Assembly: GCF_000230555.1 (NCBI RefSeq)
Contig: NC_016078.1
Location: 1,240,001-1,304,000, forward strand
From: Pelagibacterium halotolerans B2
GTDB taxonomy: Bacteria > Pseudomonadota > Alphaproteobacteria > Rhizobiales > Devosiaceae
Direction: 5' to 3'
Length of the DNA stretch: 64,000 nt
The translations under genes were made by a program, and so were the position numbers. The notes beneath the pieces are model-generated. The model was not told the DNA's origin, did not search any database, and was given only the letters and a program-made list of their open reading frames with translations. How positions within the stretch are numbered: position 1 is the stretch's first letter; each line of letters opens with the position of its first letter. Positions 54,608 through 64,000 of the stretch are shown piece by piece.

Positions 54608-54922
54608 ATGACACCGGTAATCGGGCTCGGTCACTTCCTGACCGTAGCTGCAATTCTGTTCACGGTTGGCGTGTTCGGGATATTTCTCAATCGCAAGAAC
54701 ATCATCATCATCTTGATGTCGATCGAGTTGATCCTGCTTGCGGTCAATATCAACTTTGTCGCGTTTTCGTCCCATCTGGGCGATTTGGTCGGGCAGGTGT
54801 TTGCGCTTCTGATCCTGACAGTCGCCGCCGCCGAGGCCGCCGTCGGCCTTGCGATCCTCGTGATCTTCTTCCGCAATCGGGGCTCGATCGCGGTCGACGA
54901 CGTCAACATGATGAAGGGCTAG
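54608..54922 (+). CDS. nuoK: NADH-quinone oxidoreductase subunit K
   Basis: Small three-helix membrane subunit, 104 aa, related to MrpC antiporter subunits. It has [20 protein letters not shown] and two buried glutamates ([10 protein letters not shown] and [10 protein letters not shown]). ATG 54608 is preferred over 54605 because AGGGGG lies 6 bases before it. Confidence 0.95.
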   Translation: MTPVIGLGHFLTVAAILFTVGVFGIFLNRKNIIIILMSIELILLAVNINFVAFSSHLGDLVGQVFALLILTVAAAEAAVGLAILVIFFRNRGSIAVDDVNMMKG

Positions 54923-54929
54923 AGCGTCC

Positions 54930-56888
54930 ATGATCCAGGCAATTGTATTCCTGCCGCTGATCGGCGCGCTGGTTGCTGGTCTTTTCGGCCGCTCCATTGG
55001 GCACAAGCCCGCGGAAATCATCACCACCTCGCTGCTGATGGCTGCCGCCGTGCTTTCGTGGGTCGTTTTCCTGCCGTTCTTTCTCGGAGATGGCGAGGCC
55101 TACAAGGTCACTGTCATGACCTGGATTCATTCGGGCGATCTCCAGATCGATTGGGTGCTGCGCGTAGATACGCTGACGGCTATCATGCTGGTGGTGGTCA
55201 ACACTGTCTCCTCGCTGGTTCACCTCTATTCCATCGGCTATATGCACGAGGACCCGCACCGCGCGCGGTTCTTTGCCTACCTCTCGCTCTTTACCTTCGC
55301 CATGCTCATGCTGGTGACCGCCGACAACTTCGTTCAGATGTTCTTTGGCTGGGAAGGCGTGGGTCTCGCATCCTACCTGTTGATCGGCTTCTGGTACCAA
55401 AAGGAATCCGCGCGCGCGGCCGCCGTCAAGGCGTTCGTCGTCAACCGCGTGGGCGATTTCGGTTTTGCATTGGGTATTTTCGGTACTTTCTTCCTCCTCG
55501 GAACACTCGGCTTTGATGAAACCTTCGCGGCGCTTCCCGGAGCTGCCGACGCTTCAATGCCGTTCTTGTGGTGGGACGCACACGCGATGACGGTGGTTTG
55601 CCTCCTGCTCTTCATGGGCGCCATGGGCAAGTCGGCGCAATTCCTTCTCCACACCTGGCTGCCCGACGCCATGGAAGGTCCGACGCCGGTCTCGGCGCTC
55701 ATCCATGCCGCCACCATGGTGACCGCCGGCGTGTTCATGGTCGCGCGGTTATCGCCAATGTTCGAGCTGAGCGAGACGGCGACGCTGTTCGTGATCTATA
55801 TCGGCGCCATCACCGCTTTCTGTGCGGCAACCATCGGCCTGGTTCAAAACGACATCAAGCGCGTTATCGCCTATTCCACGATGTCCCAGCTGGGCTACAT
55901 GTTCGTAGCCCTCGGTGTAGGCGCCTATTCCGCAGGCATATTCCACCTGTTCACCCACGCCTTCTTCAAGGCACTTTTGTTTCTTGGTGCCGGCTCGGTC
56001 ATTCACGCCATGCACCACGAGCAGGATATGCGCAACATGGGCGGCATCGCCCGCAAGATCCCGATTACCTATGCCATGATGCTCATCGGAACGCTGGCGC
56101 TGACCGGTGTCGGCATTCCGGGCACTTCGTTTGGCTTTGCCGGGTTCTTCTCCAAGGACGCGATCATCGAGGCATCGTACGCCTTCGGCGGCACCGCGGG
56201 TTCGCTTGCCTTCTGGTTGCTGGTCATCGCCGCCCTGTTCACGAGCTTTTATTCCTGGCGTCTGGTGCATCTCACCTTCCATGGCCCGACGCGCGCCGAT
56301 CACCACACGTTCGATCATGCTCACGAGAGCCCGAACGTCATGCTGATCCCGCTCTACGTTCTCGCCGTCGGCGCGGTGTTGTCAGGCGTGGTGTTCTACG
56401 ATGCCTTCTTTGGCCATGCCGAGCACATCGTGCACTTCTTCCATGGCGCAATTGTTGTTGACGAGCATATTATCGAGGAAGCGCACGGTGTTCCGACCTG
56501 GGTGAAGTGGTCGGCAACCATCGCCATGCTGATCGGGTTCATGACCGCTTGGTACATGTATATCCGCAACCCGGCCGCGCCCAGGCAACTCGCCGCCGAA
56601 CAACCGCTGCTCTACAAGTTCCTGCTCAATAAATGGTACTTCGACGAGCTCTATGATCGCATCTTCGTTCGACCGGCCCGCTGGATCGGCACCGCGCTCT
56701 GGAAAGGGTTCGATGACTGGCTGGTCGATCAGACCCTCGTCGAGGGCCTTGGCCGCCGCGTCAGGCAGGTCACCGGCTACGTTACGCGCCTGCAGTCGGG
56801 CTATCTCTATCACTACGCCTTCGCCATGCTCATCGGCGTTGCCGCCCTTATCACTTGGGCCATCGCCGCCGGGGGACTTCTGGGATGA
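54930..56888 (+). CDS. nuoL: NADH-quinone oxidoreductase subunit L
   Basis: Largest antiporter-like proton-pumping subunit, 652 aa. Conserved membrane lysine and glutamate sites are in [19 protein letters not shown] and [33 protein letters not shown] by position; [12 protein letters not shown] follows. The C-terminal long amphipathic lateral helix is present. Overlaps nuoM by 4 bases (ATGA). Confidence 0.97.
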   Translation: MIQAIVFLPLIGALVAGLFGRSIGHKPAEIITTSLLMAAAVLSWVVFLPFFLGDGEAYKVTVMTWIHSGDLQIDWVLRVDTLTAIMLVVVNTVSSLVHLYSIGYMHEDPHRARFFAYLSLFTFAMLMLVTADNFVQMFFGWEGVGLASYLLIGFWYQKESARAAAVKAFVVNRVGDFGFALGIFGTFFLLGTLGFDETFAALPGAADASMPFLWWDAHAMTVVCLLLFMGAMGKSAQFLLHTWLPDAMEGPTPVSALIHAATMVTAGVFMVARLSPMFELSETATLFVIYIGAITAFCAATIGLVQNDIKRVIAYSTMSQLGYMFVALGVGAYSAGIFHLFTHAFFKALLFLGAGSVIHAMHHEQDMRNMGGIARKIPITYAMMLIGTLALTGVGIPGTSFGFAGFFSKDAIIEASYAFGGTAGSLAFWLLVIAALFTSFYSWRLVHLTFHGPTRADHHTFDHAHESPNVMLIPLYVLAVGAVLSGVVFYDAFFGHAEHIVHFFHGAIVVDEHIIEEAHGVPTWVKWSATIAMLIGFMTAWYMYIRNPAAPRQLAAEQPLLYKFLLNKWYFDELYDRIFVRPARWIGTALWKGFDDWLVDQTLVEGLGRRVRQVTGYVTRLQSGYLYHYAFAMLIGVAALITWAIAAGGLLG

Positions 56889-58444
56889 TCCTTGAAAACA
56901 ACATCCTGACCATCGTTACCTTTCTGCCGCTGGTCGGGGCCTTCTTCATTCTGCTGACCCCGGGTGGCGATGCCGTCGCTGAACTCAACATCAAGCGGAT
57001 CGCGCTTGCCACAACGGTGGTGACCTTCGTGTTCACGCTGGTCATGTGGGGCATGTTCGATCCCGACACAGCCGATTTCCAGTTCGTCCAGAACCATACC
57101 TGGCTCGGCGATGTCATCGGCTACCGCATGGGCGTCGATGGTATTTCGGTCCTGTTTATCGTGCTCACCGGGCTATTGATGCCCATGTGTATCCTTGCGA
57201 GCTGGGAGTCGATTTCCTTCCGCATCCGCGAATACATGGTGCTGTTCCTGGTCCTCGAAATGCTGATGATCGGTGTTTTTGCGACGCTCGATCTGGCCAT
57301 GTTCTACGTGTTCTTCGAGGGCACTCTGGTCCCGATGTTCCTCATCATCGGCATCTGGGGTGGCAAACGGCGCATTCAGGCCTCCTACAAGTTTTTTTTC
57401 TATACCTTCATCGGCTCGGTCCTGATGCTGCTGGCCATCATGGCCATGTACTGGCAGGCCGGTACGCTCGATATCGCGCGGCTGCTCGATTACGATTTCC
57501 CCGAGAATATGCAGTACTGGCTCTGGCTGGCCTTCTTTGCCTCGCTGGCTGTCAAGATGCCCATGTGGCCGTTCCACCGCTGGCTGCCAGAAGCACACGT
57601 CGAAGCGCCCACGGCCGGCTCGGTGATCCTTGCCGCAATCCTGCTCAAGCTTGGCGGCTACGGCTTCCTGCGCTTCTCGCTGCCCATGTTCCCTGATGCG
57701 TCGTTGTATTTTTCGAACTTCGTGTTCTTCCTTTCGGTCGCCGCGATCATCATCACTTCGCTGGTGGCGCTCGTTCAGACCGACATCAAGAAGTTGATCG
57801 CCTATTCTTCGGTGGCGCACATGGGCTTTGTGACCATGGGCATTTTTGCCGGAAATGTTTACGGCGTTCAGGGGGCGATCTTTCAGATGATCTCGCACGG
57901 CATCGTGTCGGGCGCGCTGTTCTTGTCGGTCGGCGTCATCTACGATCGCATGCACACGCGTGACATCAATGCCTATGGCGGACTCGTCGAGCGCATGCCC
58001 AGATACGCCTTTGCGTTCATGGTGTTCACAATGGCCAATGTCGGCCTGCCGGGCACTTCGGGCTTTGTCGGTGAGTTCCTGACGCTGCTGGCCATCTTCC
58101 AGGTCAACACCTGGTTTGCGGTGTTTGCCACAACCGGTGTCATCTTGTCGGCATGCTATGCGCTCTGGCTTTACCGCAAGATCATCTGGGGCGCGCTCGA
58201 GAAGGAAAGTCTAAAATCCATTCTCGATCTCAATGCCCGTGAAATGGTGACGATCGTTCCCCTGATCATCCTCACCATTCTTTTTGGTTTCTACCCGGCG
58301 CCCCTGATGGACGCGATGTCCACCTCGGTGGGTGCGCTTGTCGATCAGTACCAGGCCGCCGTCGGCATCGAACCGATGTCTGCGCTCGTTGATGTGACGG
58401 TGCCCGCGGCCGATGCCGCAGCACCCGTCGCTACGGCTCATTAG
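56885..58444 (+). CDS. nuoM: NADH-quinone oxidoreductase subunit M
   Basis: Antiporter-like proton-pumping subunit, 519 aa with fourteen helices. Key glutamate is in [20 protein letters not shown] and the conserved [20 protein letters not shown] follows. ATG 56885 overlaps the nuoL stop. A short alanine-rich tail closes the protein. Confidence 0.97.
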   Translation: MILENNILTIVTFLPLVGAFFILLTPGGDAVAELNIKRIALATTVVTFVFTLVMWGMFDPDTADFQFVQNHTWLGDVIGYRMGVDGISVLFIVLTGLLMPMCILASWESISFRIREYMVLFLVLEMLMIGVFATLDLAMFYVFFEGTLVPMFLIIGIWGGKRRIQASYKFFFYTFIGSVLMLLAIMAMYWQAGTLDIARLLDYDFPENMQYWLWLAFFASLAVKMPMWPFHRWLPEAHVEAPTAGSVILAAILLKLGGYGFLRFSLPMFPDASLYFSNFVFFLSVAAIIITSLVALVQTDIKKLIAYSSVAHMGFVTMGIFAGNVYGVQGAIFQMISHGIVSGALFLSVGVIYDRMHTRDINAYGGLVERMPRYAFAFMVFTMANVGLPGTSGFVGEFLTLLAIFQVNTWFAVFATTGVILSACYALWLYRKIIWGALEKESLKSILDLNAREMVTIVPLIILTILFGFYPAPLMDAMSTSVGALVDQYQAAVGIEPMSALVDVTVPAADAAAPVATAH

Positions 58445-58456
58445 GAGGTGAATGTG

Positions 58457-59899
58457 GTGTCTGAATTTGCCGGTTTCGCCTCTCTGGCGCCTGCCTATCC
58501 CGAAATGCTGCTCGCCGTCGGCGCGCTGGTGCTGCTCCTTGCTGGCGTGTTCGCCAAAAAGGAAATCGCCACAGGCATCACCGGCATCGCCATCGGCCTG
58601 TTGGTCGCAATCGCCGTGATGGTGGCCTTCCTCCCTTCCGAGGGGGTAATTTTTTCGGGCGGCTTTATCAATGACGGGTTCGCCCGCTTTATGAAGGTCC
58701 TTATCCTTGCCGGTTCGGCCTTCGCGCTCGTCCTGTCGGTTTCCAGCGCGTCGGATAACGGGCTCAACAAGTTCGAATATCCCGTTCTCGTCCTTCTGGC
58801 CACGCTCGGCATGATGATGATGGTTTCGGCCAACGATCTGATGAGCCTTTATGTCGGCCTCGAGCTCCAATCGTTGGCGCTTTACGTTCTGGCTGCCTTC
58901 AAGCGTGACAGCGGCAAGGCCACCGAAGCTGGATTGAAATATTTCGTTCTCGGCGCGTTGTCCTCGGGGATGCTGCTCTACGGCGCGTCGCTGGTCTATG
59001 GCTTTACCGGCCACACCCAGCTCGACCAGATTGCCCAGGCCGTGGCGCTCGGCGAACGCACGCCCGGTATCGTGTTCGGGCTGGTTTTCCTTCTGGCCGG
59101 GATTGCCTTCAAGATTTCCGCCGTGCCCTTTCACATGTGGACACCGGACGTCTATGAGGGAGCGCCGACGCCTGTCACTGCATTCTTTGCGTCGGCCCCC
59201 AAGGTCGCAGCAATGGCCTTGTTGATCCGCATCGTTTTTGATGCCTTTGAGCCCATCGCCAGCGATTGGCAGCAGGTTGTGATCTTCATATCGATCGCTT
59301 CGATGGTTCTGGCGTCCTTTGCCGCGATCGGTCAGAACAATCTCAAGCGTCTCCTGGCCTATTCCTCCATCGGCCATGTCGGCTTTGCTCTGGTGGGACT
59401 GTCTGCCGGCAATATCGTGGGCGTGGAGGGTGTCGCCATCTACATGGCCGTCTATCTGACCATGACCATCGGCACCTTCGCCTGCATCCTGGCGCTCAAG
59501 AACGACGACGGCTATGTCGAAACCATCGACGATCTGGCCGGCCTGGCGAGATCCCGCCCGTTCGTCGCGGCTATTCTGGCGCTCTTCATGTTCTCTCTGG
59601 TCGGTCTTCCACCGCTCGCCGGTTTCTTTGCCAAATGGCAGGTTTTCCTCGCCGCCATCGAAGCCCAGCTCTTTGTGCTGGCCGTCATCGGCATGCTGGC
59701 CAGCGCCGTCAGCGCGTTTTATTATCTGCGCGTCATCAAGGTCATGTATTTCGACGAACCTGCGCAGTCCTACGCGGTGCCGGCCATTGAGTTGCGCGTT
59801 GTCATGGCGCTCACAGGTTTTCTCGTGCTCAGCTATTTCTTCACCGTCGGCGCGCCTCTGACGGCCATCGCCCGCGGCGCCGCAAACGCGCTGTTCTAG
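58457..59899 (+). CDS. nuoN: NADH-quinone oxidoreductase subunit N
   Basis: Third antiporter-like subunit, 480 aa, last nuo gene. Signs: [39 protein letters not shown] and [20 protein letters not shown] 58457 is chosen because AGGAGG lies 8 bases upstream; GTG 58448 and 58454 are in frame. birA follows 11 bases after the stop. Confidence 0.95.
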   Translation: MSEFAGFASLAPAYPEMLLAVGALVLLLAGVFAKKEIATGITGIAIGLLVAIAVMVAFLPSEGVIFSGGFINDGFARFMKVLILAGSAFALVLSVSSASDNGLNKFEYPVLVLLATLGMMMMVSANDLMSLYVGLELQSLALYVLAAFKRDSGKATEAGLKYFVLGALSSGMLLYGASLVYGFTGHTQLDQIAQAVALGERTPGIVFGLVFLLAGIAFKISAVPFHMWTPDVYEGAPTPVTAFFASAPKVAAMALLIRIVFDAFEPIASDWQQVVIFISIASMVLASFAAIGQNNLKRLLAYSSIGHVGFALVGLSAGNIVGVEGVAIYMAVYLTMTIGTFACILALKNDDGYVETIDDLAGLARSRPFVAAILALFMFSLVGLPPLAGFFAKWQVFLAAIEAQLFVLAVIGMLASAVSAFYYLRVIKVMYFDEPAQSYAVPAIELRVVMALTGFLVLSYFFTVGAPLTAIARGAANALF

Positions 59900-59910
59900 A
59901 GCAGGGTGGG

Positions 59911-60744
59911 GTGGTCGCCTTTCCTCTTCCCGACAATGCTGTCGAGGCCGGTTATCGCGTGATCGGCTTTGACAGCGTGGGGTCGACCAACATCGAGGCC
60001 ATGAAGGCCGCAATGGCAGGCAACGCGGGCAAGATCTGGTATGCCGCCCTGCAACAGACCGAGGGCAGGGGCCGTCGCGGTCGTGCATGGGAAAGCCCGT
60101 ACGGCAATTTGGCCGCCTCGCTGATGATTGTCCCTGACGCGCCATCCAACAGCCTTGCCGGCCTCGGCTTCGTTGCAGGTGTTGCTCTAAACACTGCCCT
60201 CACGCGTTTGATGCCCGCCGCGGCAATCCGCAGCGGACTTGATGGCGCTGATGGCGTCAGCGACGGCGGTCGGGCACGCATTGCACTCAAATGGCCCAAT
60301 GATGTCCTTGCCGATGGTGCCAAACTCGCAGGCATCCTGCTCGAAGCCCAGAAGCGTCCCGATGGACGTACCGCGATAGTTATCGGCATCGGCGTTAATG
60401 TCGTCGCCGCTCCGCAAGGACTGCCCTATCCGGCCACATCGCTTGCCGATCTGGGCGCACCCCTTGATGCACCTTCGGTATTTGAGGCTCTGGCCGAAAG
60501 CTGGGTGGAGTGTTACCAGATGTGGAATAACGGGTCCGGCACCAATCGGATCATCCACCGCTGGCGCGATAACGCCGCCGGGATCGGCGCGGAGGTCGCT
60601 GTGCAGCGCGGTGATGGGGTGCTGCGCGGCATATTCGAAACGATTGATGATGCGGGCCATCTGATTGTCCGCGATGATGAAGGACACCGGATCGCGATAA
60701 CCGCGGGCGACGTCCATTTTGGAACGACGGCAACGCTGCGCTGA
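59911..60744 (+). CDS. birA: Biotin--[acetyl-CoA-carboxylase] ligase
   Basis: Attaches biotin to the carrier protein of carboxylases, 277 aa, monofunctional: it lacks the N-terminal helix-turn-helix of E. coli BirA. Signatures: FDSVGSTNIEAM, the biotin-AMP loop QQTEGRGRRGRAWESPYGNL, LKWPNDVLADGAKLAGILLE and GIGVNV. It starts with GTG after AGGGTGGG and is co-oriented with nuoN, a common order in Hyphomicrobiales. Confidence 0.94.
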   Translation: MVAFPLPDNAVEAGYRVIGFDSVGSTNIEAMKAAMAGNAGKIWYAALQQTEGRGRRGRAWESPYGNLAASLMIVPDAPSNSLAGLGFVAGVALNTALTRLMPAAAIRSGLDGADGVSDGGRARIALKWPNDVLADGAKLAGILLEAQKRPDGRTAIVIGIGVNVVAAPQGLPYPATSLADLGAPLDAPSVFEALAESWVECYQMWNNGSGTNRIIHRWRDNAAGIGAEVAVQRGDGVLRGIFETIDDAGHLIVRDDEGHRIAITAGDVHFGTTATLR

Positions 60745-60806
60745 GAGGGCGTCTGCTGTTCAATTTTTGAAAGGACGTGACTGAAACCCGGTCGCGCAAA
60801 TATCCC

Positions 60807-62489
60807 ATGGCAAAAAAACAGTCCGGACAGGACGAAATGGTCTTCTTGCCCCTCGGTGGCGTTGGCGAGATCGGTATGAATATGGGGCTTTACGGCTTCG
60901 GCCCGGTCGATGATCGCAAATGGCTGGTCGTCGATTGCGGCGTTAGCTTCGGCGGCCCTGAGCTTCCCGGAATCGAACTGGTCATGCCAGACCCTTCATT
61001 CCTGGAGGAAGAGGGCGACAACGTCGTCGGGCTGGTTTTGACCCATGCCCATGAAGACCACTACGGAGCCATTCTCGATATCTGGCCCGCCTTCGACAAG
61101 CCGGTATTTGCCGGACGGTTCGGGGCGGCGATGCTCAAGGCAAAGCGGATATCAAACAACATCGAGGACGACGTCGAGGTCCAGATCTTTACGCCCGGCA
61201 TCCCCTTTCAGGTCGGCCCCTTCAAGGTCGAGCCCATCGAGGTTTCCCACTCGATCCCAGAATCCAACGCGCTATTGATCGAAACGCCCGCTGGCCGCGT
61301 CATCCACACCGGCGATTGGAAGATCGATCCGTCTCCTATCGGCACCGCACCCACCAACATAAAGCGCTTCAAGGAAATCGGTTCGGACGGCAAGCCGCTC
61401 GCTCTGATCTGCGATTCCACCAATGCGATGAAGGAAGGTGACAGTCCCTCTGAAACCGAGGTCGGCGTTAATCTCGAGCGCCTGATCGCAACAGCAAAAA
61501 ACCGCGTCGCCGTCACCATCTTTGCCTCCAATCTTGGCCGCATGATTTCCATTGCCCGGGCTGCCGCAAAGGCAGCCCGTCAGGTCGTCGCTGCGGGCAG
61601 GGCTGTGCACCGGATCGCCGGGATCGCCCGCGAACTGGGCTTGATGGAAGGCGTACCGGAATTCCTTGATCAGGACGCCTATGGTTATCTGCCGCGCGAC
61701 AAGGTCGTTCTGATCGCCACAGGCAGTCAGGGCGAGTCCCGGGCCGCAATGGCCCGCATCGCCGATGGCTCCCACCCGGTTATCGATCTTTCGCCGGGCG
61801 ATATGGCGATTTTTTCGTCCTGGGCAATTCCGGGCAATGAAAAGGCCGTCCTCGATATCCAAAATAAGCTCGTGGACAAAGGTGTCGAAATCGTCACCGG
61901 TCGCGACGAAATGATTCATGTATCGGGTCATCCCCGCCGTCATGAACTCGCCCAGCTTTATGATTGGCTCAAGCCCGATATCCTCGTTCCCGTTCACGGC
62001 GAGCCGATGCACCTGGAGGCCCACGCAGCCTTCGCGCGGGAAAAAGGGATCAAGACGGTCGTTTCGATCCGCAATGGCGATATGGTCCAACTGTTCCCCA
62101 ACACCAAGCATCACCGTGGTGAAGTGCGCACGGGAGTCCTCTATCTTGACGGCAACCTCCTGTGCACGCCCGAGGAATCGAACGTCCGCGACCGCCGGCG
62201 GCTGGCATTCGGTGGCGTCGCCATCGTCAGTCTGGTTGTCAACGGGCGCGGGCAGATCGTCTCAGGTCCTGAATTCGATCTGGACGGCCTTCCCGATCTG
62301 GCAGACGATGACGATCCGCTGAGCGCTGTCGCTCATTCGGCCGCACGGGGCGCGATCAAAAGTTTTCCCGAAAAGCGCCGCACCGATACGGGGCGCTTTG
62401 CCGAAGCCATCCGCCGCGCTGTGCGGTCCGAACTCAATGCCGCCTGGGGTCGCAAGCCCATCGTCAAGGTGTTCGTTCATAAGGTGTAG
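60807..62489 (+). CDS. rnj: Ribonuclease J
   Basis: Metallo-beta-lactamase/beta-CASP ribonuclease with endo- and 5'-exonuclease activity, about 560 aa; takes part in rRNA and mRNA processing. Signs: FLPLGGVGEIGMNMGLYG, the metal motif THAHEDHYGAI, HTGDWKID, the beta-CASP region with ASNLGRMISIARAA and VSGHPRRHELAQLYDWLKPD, and VPVHGEPMHLEAHAAFA. The start is uncertain: ATG 60807 is chosen, GTG 60777 and ATG 60837 are alternatives. It lies 62 bases after birA. Confidence 0.93.
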   Translation: MAKKQSGQDEMVFLPLGGVGEIGMNMGLYGFGPVDDRKWLVVDCGVSFGGPELPGIELVMPDPSFLEEEGDNVVGLVLTHAHEDHYGAILDIWPAFDKPVFAGRFGAAMLKAKRISNNIEDDVEVQIFTPGIPFQVGPFKVEPIEVSHSIPESNALLIETPAGRVIHTGDWKIDPSPIGTAPTNIKRFKEIGSDGKPLALICDSTNAMKEGDSPSETEVGVNLERLIATAKNRVAVTIFASNLGRMISIARAAAKAARQVVAAGRAVHRIAGIARELGLMEGVPEFLDQDAYGYLPRDKVVLIATGSQGESRAAMARIADGSHPVIDLSPGDMAIFSSWAIPGNEKAVLDIQNKLVDKGVEIVTGRDEMIHVSGHPRRHELAQLYDWLKPDILVPVHGEPMHLEAHAAFAREKGIKTVVSIRNGDMVQLFPNTKHHRGEVRTGVLYLDGNLLCTPEESNVRDRRRLAFGGVAIVSLVVNGRGQIVSGPEFDLDGLPDLADDDDPLSAVAHSAARGAIKSFPEKRRTDTGRFAEAIRRAVRSELNAAWGRKPIVKVFVHKV

Positions 62490-62497
62490 CTTAAACA

Positions 62498-62743
62498 ATG
62501 CAGCCCTTTACCTATGTAGCGATCTATTTCGTCATCTGGTGGACGGTGCTCTTCGCCGTCCTTCCTTTCGGTGTGCGCGGCCAGCACGAAGACGGAGAGG
62601 TGACCGACGGCACCGATCCCGGGGCGCCGATCAAGGCGCATCTTTGGCAAAAGGCCCTGGCAACCACTCTGATCTCGGGTGTCCTGACCGTGTTGATCTT
62701 CTGGGGTATGTCCAATCCATGGCTGCAGGAATACTGGAGCTGA
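62498..62743 (+). CDS. DUF1467 family membrane protein
   Basis: Small protein of 81 aa with two membrane helices (FTYVAIYFVIWWTVLFAVLP and ALATTLISGVLTVLIFWGM). Between them, GVRGQHEDGEVTDGTDPGAP is the conserved cytoplasmic loop of DUF1467, a family confined to alphaproteobacteria with no known function. It follows RNase J by 8 bases and precedes proS, its usual neighbourhood. Confidence 0.92.
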   Translation: MQPFTYVAIYFVIWWTVLFAVLPFGVRGQHEDGEVTDGTDPGAPIKAHLWQKALATTLISGVLTVLIFWGMSNPWLQEYWS

Positions 62744-62781
62744 ACGCCCTGGGCGGACCAATTCGTTCGATTAATGCAGAA

Positions 62782-62812
62782 TAAAAAAATGCAGGGCTAA
62801 GGCCCTGCATTT
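62782..62812 (-). terminator. Terminator of the candidate small RNA
   Basis: AAATGCAGGGC (62787-62797) pairs perfectly with GCCCTGCATTT (62802-62812). On the minus strand the stem is followed by a run of T (A at 62783-62789). The plus side has only TTTAAT-like sequence, so it could also end the nuo-rnj transcript weakly. Confidence 0.8.
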
Positions 62813-62909
62813 AATAAAAGTTTCGCGACAATCCACTGGTCTTACAGCGCACAGATCGGGCGGCCAGTGCTCCTCCCTTGACGTTGTCAGCGTCGGCGGG
62901 TTGCACCCG
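62782..62909 (-). ncRNA. Candidate small RNA upstream of proS
   Basis: A complete transcription unit can be drawn on the minus strand: -35 TTGTCC (62945-62940), 18-base spacer, -10 TATAAA (62921-62916), start near 62909, and a strong terminator ending near 62782, giving about 128 bases. The body has a stem GGCGGGT/ACCCGCC with a tiny loop and GACG/CGTC. It contains GGGAGGA before a possible 18-codon frame without a standard start codon. It matches none of the RNAs I know (not SRP, 6S or tmRNA). Confidence 0.4.
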
Positions 62910-62946
62910 CCTCTCTTTATATGGCGCGGACCCTATCAAGGACAAA

Positions 62947-62958
62947 TTGTCGCGACAA
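62947..62958. promoter_or_regulatory. Palindrome next to the candidate small-RNA promoter
   Basis: TTGTCGCGACAA, a perfect 12-base palindrome abutting the minus-strand -35. A near copy, TTTCGCGACAA, lies at 62821-62831 inside the candidate RNA. Either protein binding or chance could explain this. Confidence 0.4.
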
Positions 62959-63108
62959 GCAGAAAGTTGGAGATTTGTTGCCCGGTGACAAAAAACCGAC
63001 AGGAAAGCCGATGAACTCTCACGGACTTGCCTTTTGACCGTTCCTTGCGCTTGATTGCGCAGCCCGGTATTGAGCCCTTGAGTCGGTTCCCGGCAAATCG
63101 GAGTTCTC

Positions 63109-64000
63109 ATGCGCCTTTCCCGCTATTTTCTGCCCGTCCTCAAAGAGACGCCTAAAGAGGCGGAAATCATTTCCCACCGCCTGATGCTGCGCGCCGGCAT
63201 GATCTCCCAGCAGGGGGCAGGCATGTACGCCTGGCTGCCACTGGGCTACAAAGTGCTGCGCAAGATTCAGCAGATCATAGAGCAAGAGCAGAACCGGGCA
63301 GGGGCCATCGAACTTCTGATGCCCACGCTGCAGTCGGCGGATCTGTGGCGCGAGTCGGGGCGCTACGAGGACTACGGCAAGGAAATGCTCCGGATGCAGG
63401 ATCGCCATGAGCGCGACATGCTCTACGGTCCGACCAATGAGGAGATGATTACCGACATCTTCCGCTCTTACGTCCGCTCCTACAAGGATCTGCCGCTCAA
63501 TCTCTACCATATTCAGTGGAAGTTTCGCGACGAGATCCGTCCGCGCTTCGGCACCATGCGGTCTCGTGAGTTCCTGATGAAGGATGCCTATTCCTTCGAT
63601 CTCGACAAGGACGAGGCCGTCAAGGCTTACAACCGCATGTTCGTGGCTTATCTGCGCACCTATTGGCGCATGGGGCTGACGGCGATCCCGATGCGTGCGG
63701 AAACCGGCCCTATCGGCGGCGATCTTTCGCATGAGTTCATCGTTCTCGCCGATACCGGTGAAAGCGGCGTATTCTGCCACGCAGACATGCTCGACAAGCC
63801 GATCCCGTCTGCCGATACCGACTTCATGGACGATCTGTCTGGTATCGTCGCCGACTGGACGTCGCTTTATGCTGCAACCGAAGACATGCACGACGAAGCC
63901 GACTTCTCCGCGAAGGTGCCCGAGGATAAGCGCATCGCTGCGCGCGGCATCGAAGTGGGCCAGGTTTTCTATTTCGGAACAAAATATTCCGAACCCTTGG
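63109..64000 (+). CDS. proS: Prolyl-tRNA synthetase (N-terminal part)
   Basis: Class II aminoacyl-tRNA synthetase charging tRNA-Pro; the frame is open from ATG 63109 to the end of the window (297 codons), so the gene is cut by the edge. It starts [20 protein letters not shown], then motif 1 region and motif 2 [18 protein letters not shown]. After the [20 protein letters not shown] stretch there is no long editing insert; the chain goes directly to [13 protein letters not shown] [14 protein letters not shown]. This is the short type 2 ProRS of alphaproteobacteria, usually near 440 aa, which lacks the editing domain. Confidence 0.95.
   Translation, partial: MRLSRYFLPVLKETPKEAEIISHRLMLRAGMISQQGAGMYAWLPLGYKVLRKIQQIIEQEQNRAGAIELLMPTLQSADLWRESGRYEDYGKEMLRMQDRHERDMLYGPTNEEMITDIFRSYVRSYKDLPLNLYHIQWKFRDEIRPRFGTMRSREFLMKDAYSFDLDKDEAVKAYNRMFVAYLRTYWRMGLTAIPMRAETGPIGGDLSHEFIVLADTGESGVFCHADMLDKPIPSADTDFMDDLSGIVADWTSLYAATEDMHDEADFSAKVPEDKRIAARGIEVGQVFYFGTKYSEPL

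Noticed and set aside
58211..60145. Open frame of 644 codons on the minus strand
   Set aside because: Antisense to nuoN and birA; composition of a shadow frame.
62811..63110. Open frame of 99 codons on the minus strand upstream of proS
   Set aside because: No ribosome site or family features at its start; it crosses the candidate small RNA and its promoter.

Overview
The window is GC-rich, densely coded DNA from an alphaproteobacterium, most likely of the Hyphomicrobiales. Evidence: a 14-gene nuo operon whose NuoE has the long alphaproteobacterial C-terminal tail, a separate NDUFS4-like complex I subunit, a short-form (type 2) ProRS, an AapJQMP-type amino-acid transporter, an RNase J / DUF1467 pair, and dispersed palindromic repeats of a kind common in rhizobia and Devosiaceae. 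Acidic exported proteins fit a Devosia/Pelagibacterium-like, possibly salt-tolerant organism, but this is inference. I see no phage, transposase, CRISPR array or toxin/defence island.

Layout. 1-3222: end of a sugar ABC operon (permease end, ATPase), then a TetR regulator and an MBL-fold hydrolase overlapping by ATGA. 3270-3346: tRNA-Arg. 3684-4976: DEAD-box RNA helicase with a long leader whose Shine-Dalgarno can be locked in a hairpin. 5118-13929: sugar uptake and catabolism region, with three LacI-type operators, binding protein, two permeases, ATPase, then two isomerase/dehydrogenase (Gfo/Idh) pairs, the second pair behind its own operator. 13988-16223: a DUF4394 exported protein divergent from an ECF sigma / anti-sigma pair; both promoters share the same -35/-10 motif and spacing, suggesting a sigma factor controlling itself and its neighbour. 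16362-18870: NDUFS4-like protein, tRNA-Pro, PAP2 phosphatase, PLP lyase. 19115-24637: aap amino-acid transporter plus a second binding protein.

24667-31969: cardiolipin synthase, cysteine synthase, photolyase (all minus), then cysD and a fused cysNC separated by a 3-copy tandem repeat. Sulfate activation (CysD, CysNC) and the last step of cysteine synthesis (CysK) thus lie close together. 32258-37652 (minus): ArsR regulator, SRPBCC protein, MFS exporter, TerC protein, and a two-gene siderophore-iron unit (binding protein, siderophore-interacting reductase). 37791-42198: tRNA-Asn, MobA, tRNA-Cys, a secreted protein of unknown role, two unknown membrane proteins, and an XRE-cupin regulator. 42580-44765: three small outer-membrane beta-barrel paralogues in tandem. 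45035-59899: nuoABCDEFGHIJKLMN, continuing into birA, RNase J and DUF1467. The right edge holds a candidate small RNA on the minus strand and the first 297 codons of proS.

Most of the window is ordinary core metabolism. The most unusual signals are non-coding: the matched divergent ECF promoters (14848-14933), the SD-locking hairpin (3643-3680), the clustered LacI operators (5121-5197), the covarying palindromic repeats (16225, 29849, 34441) and the small transcription unit at 62782-62909.
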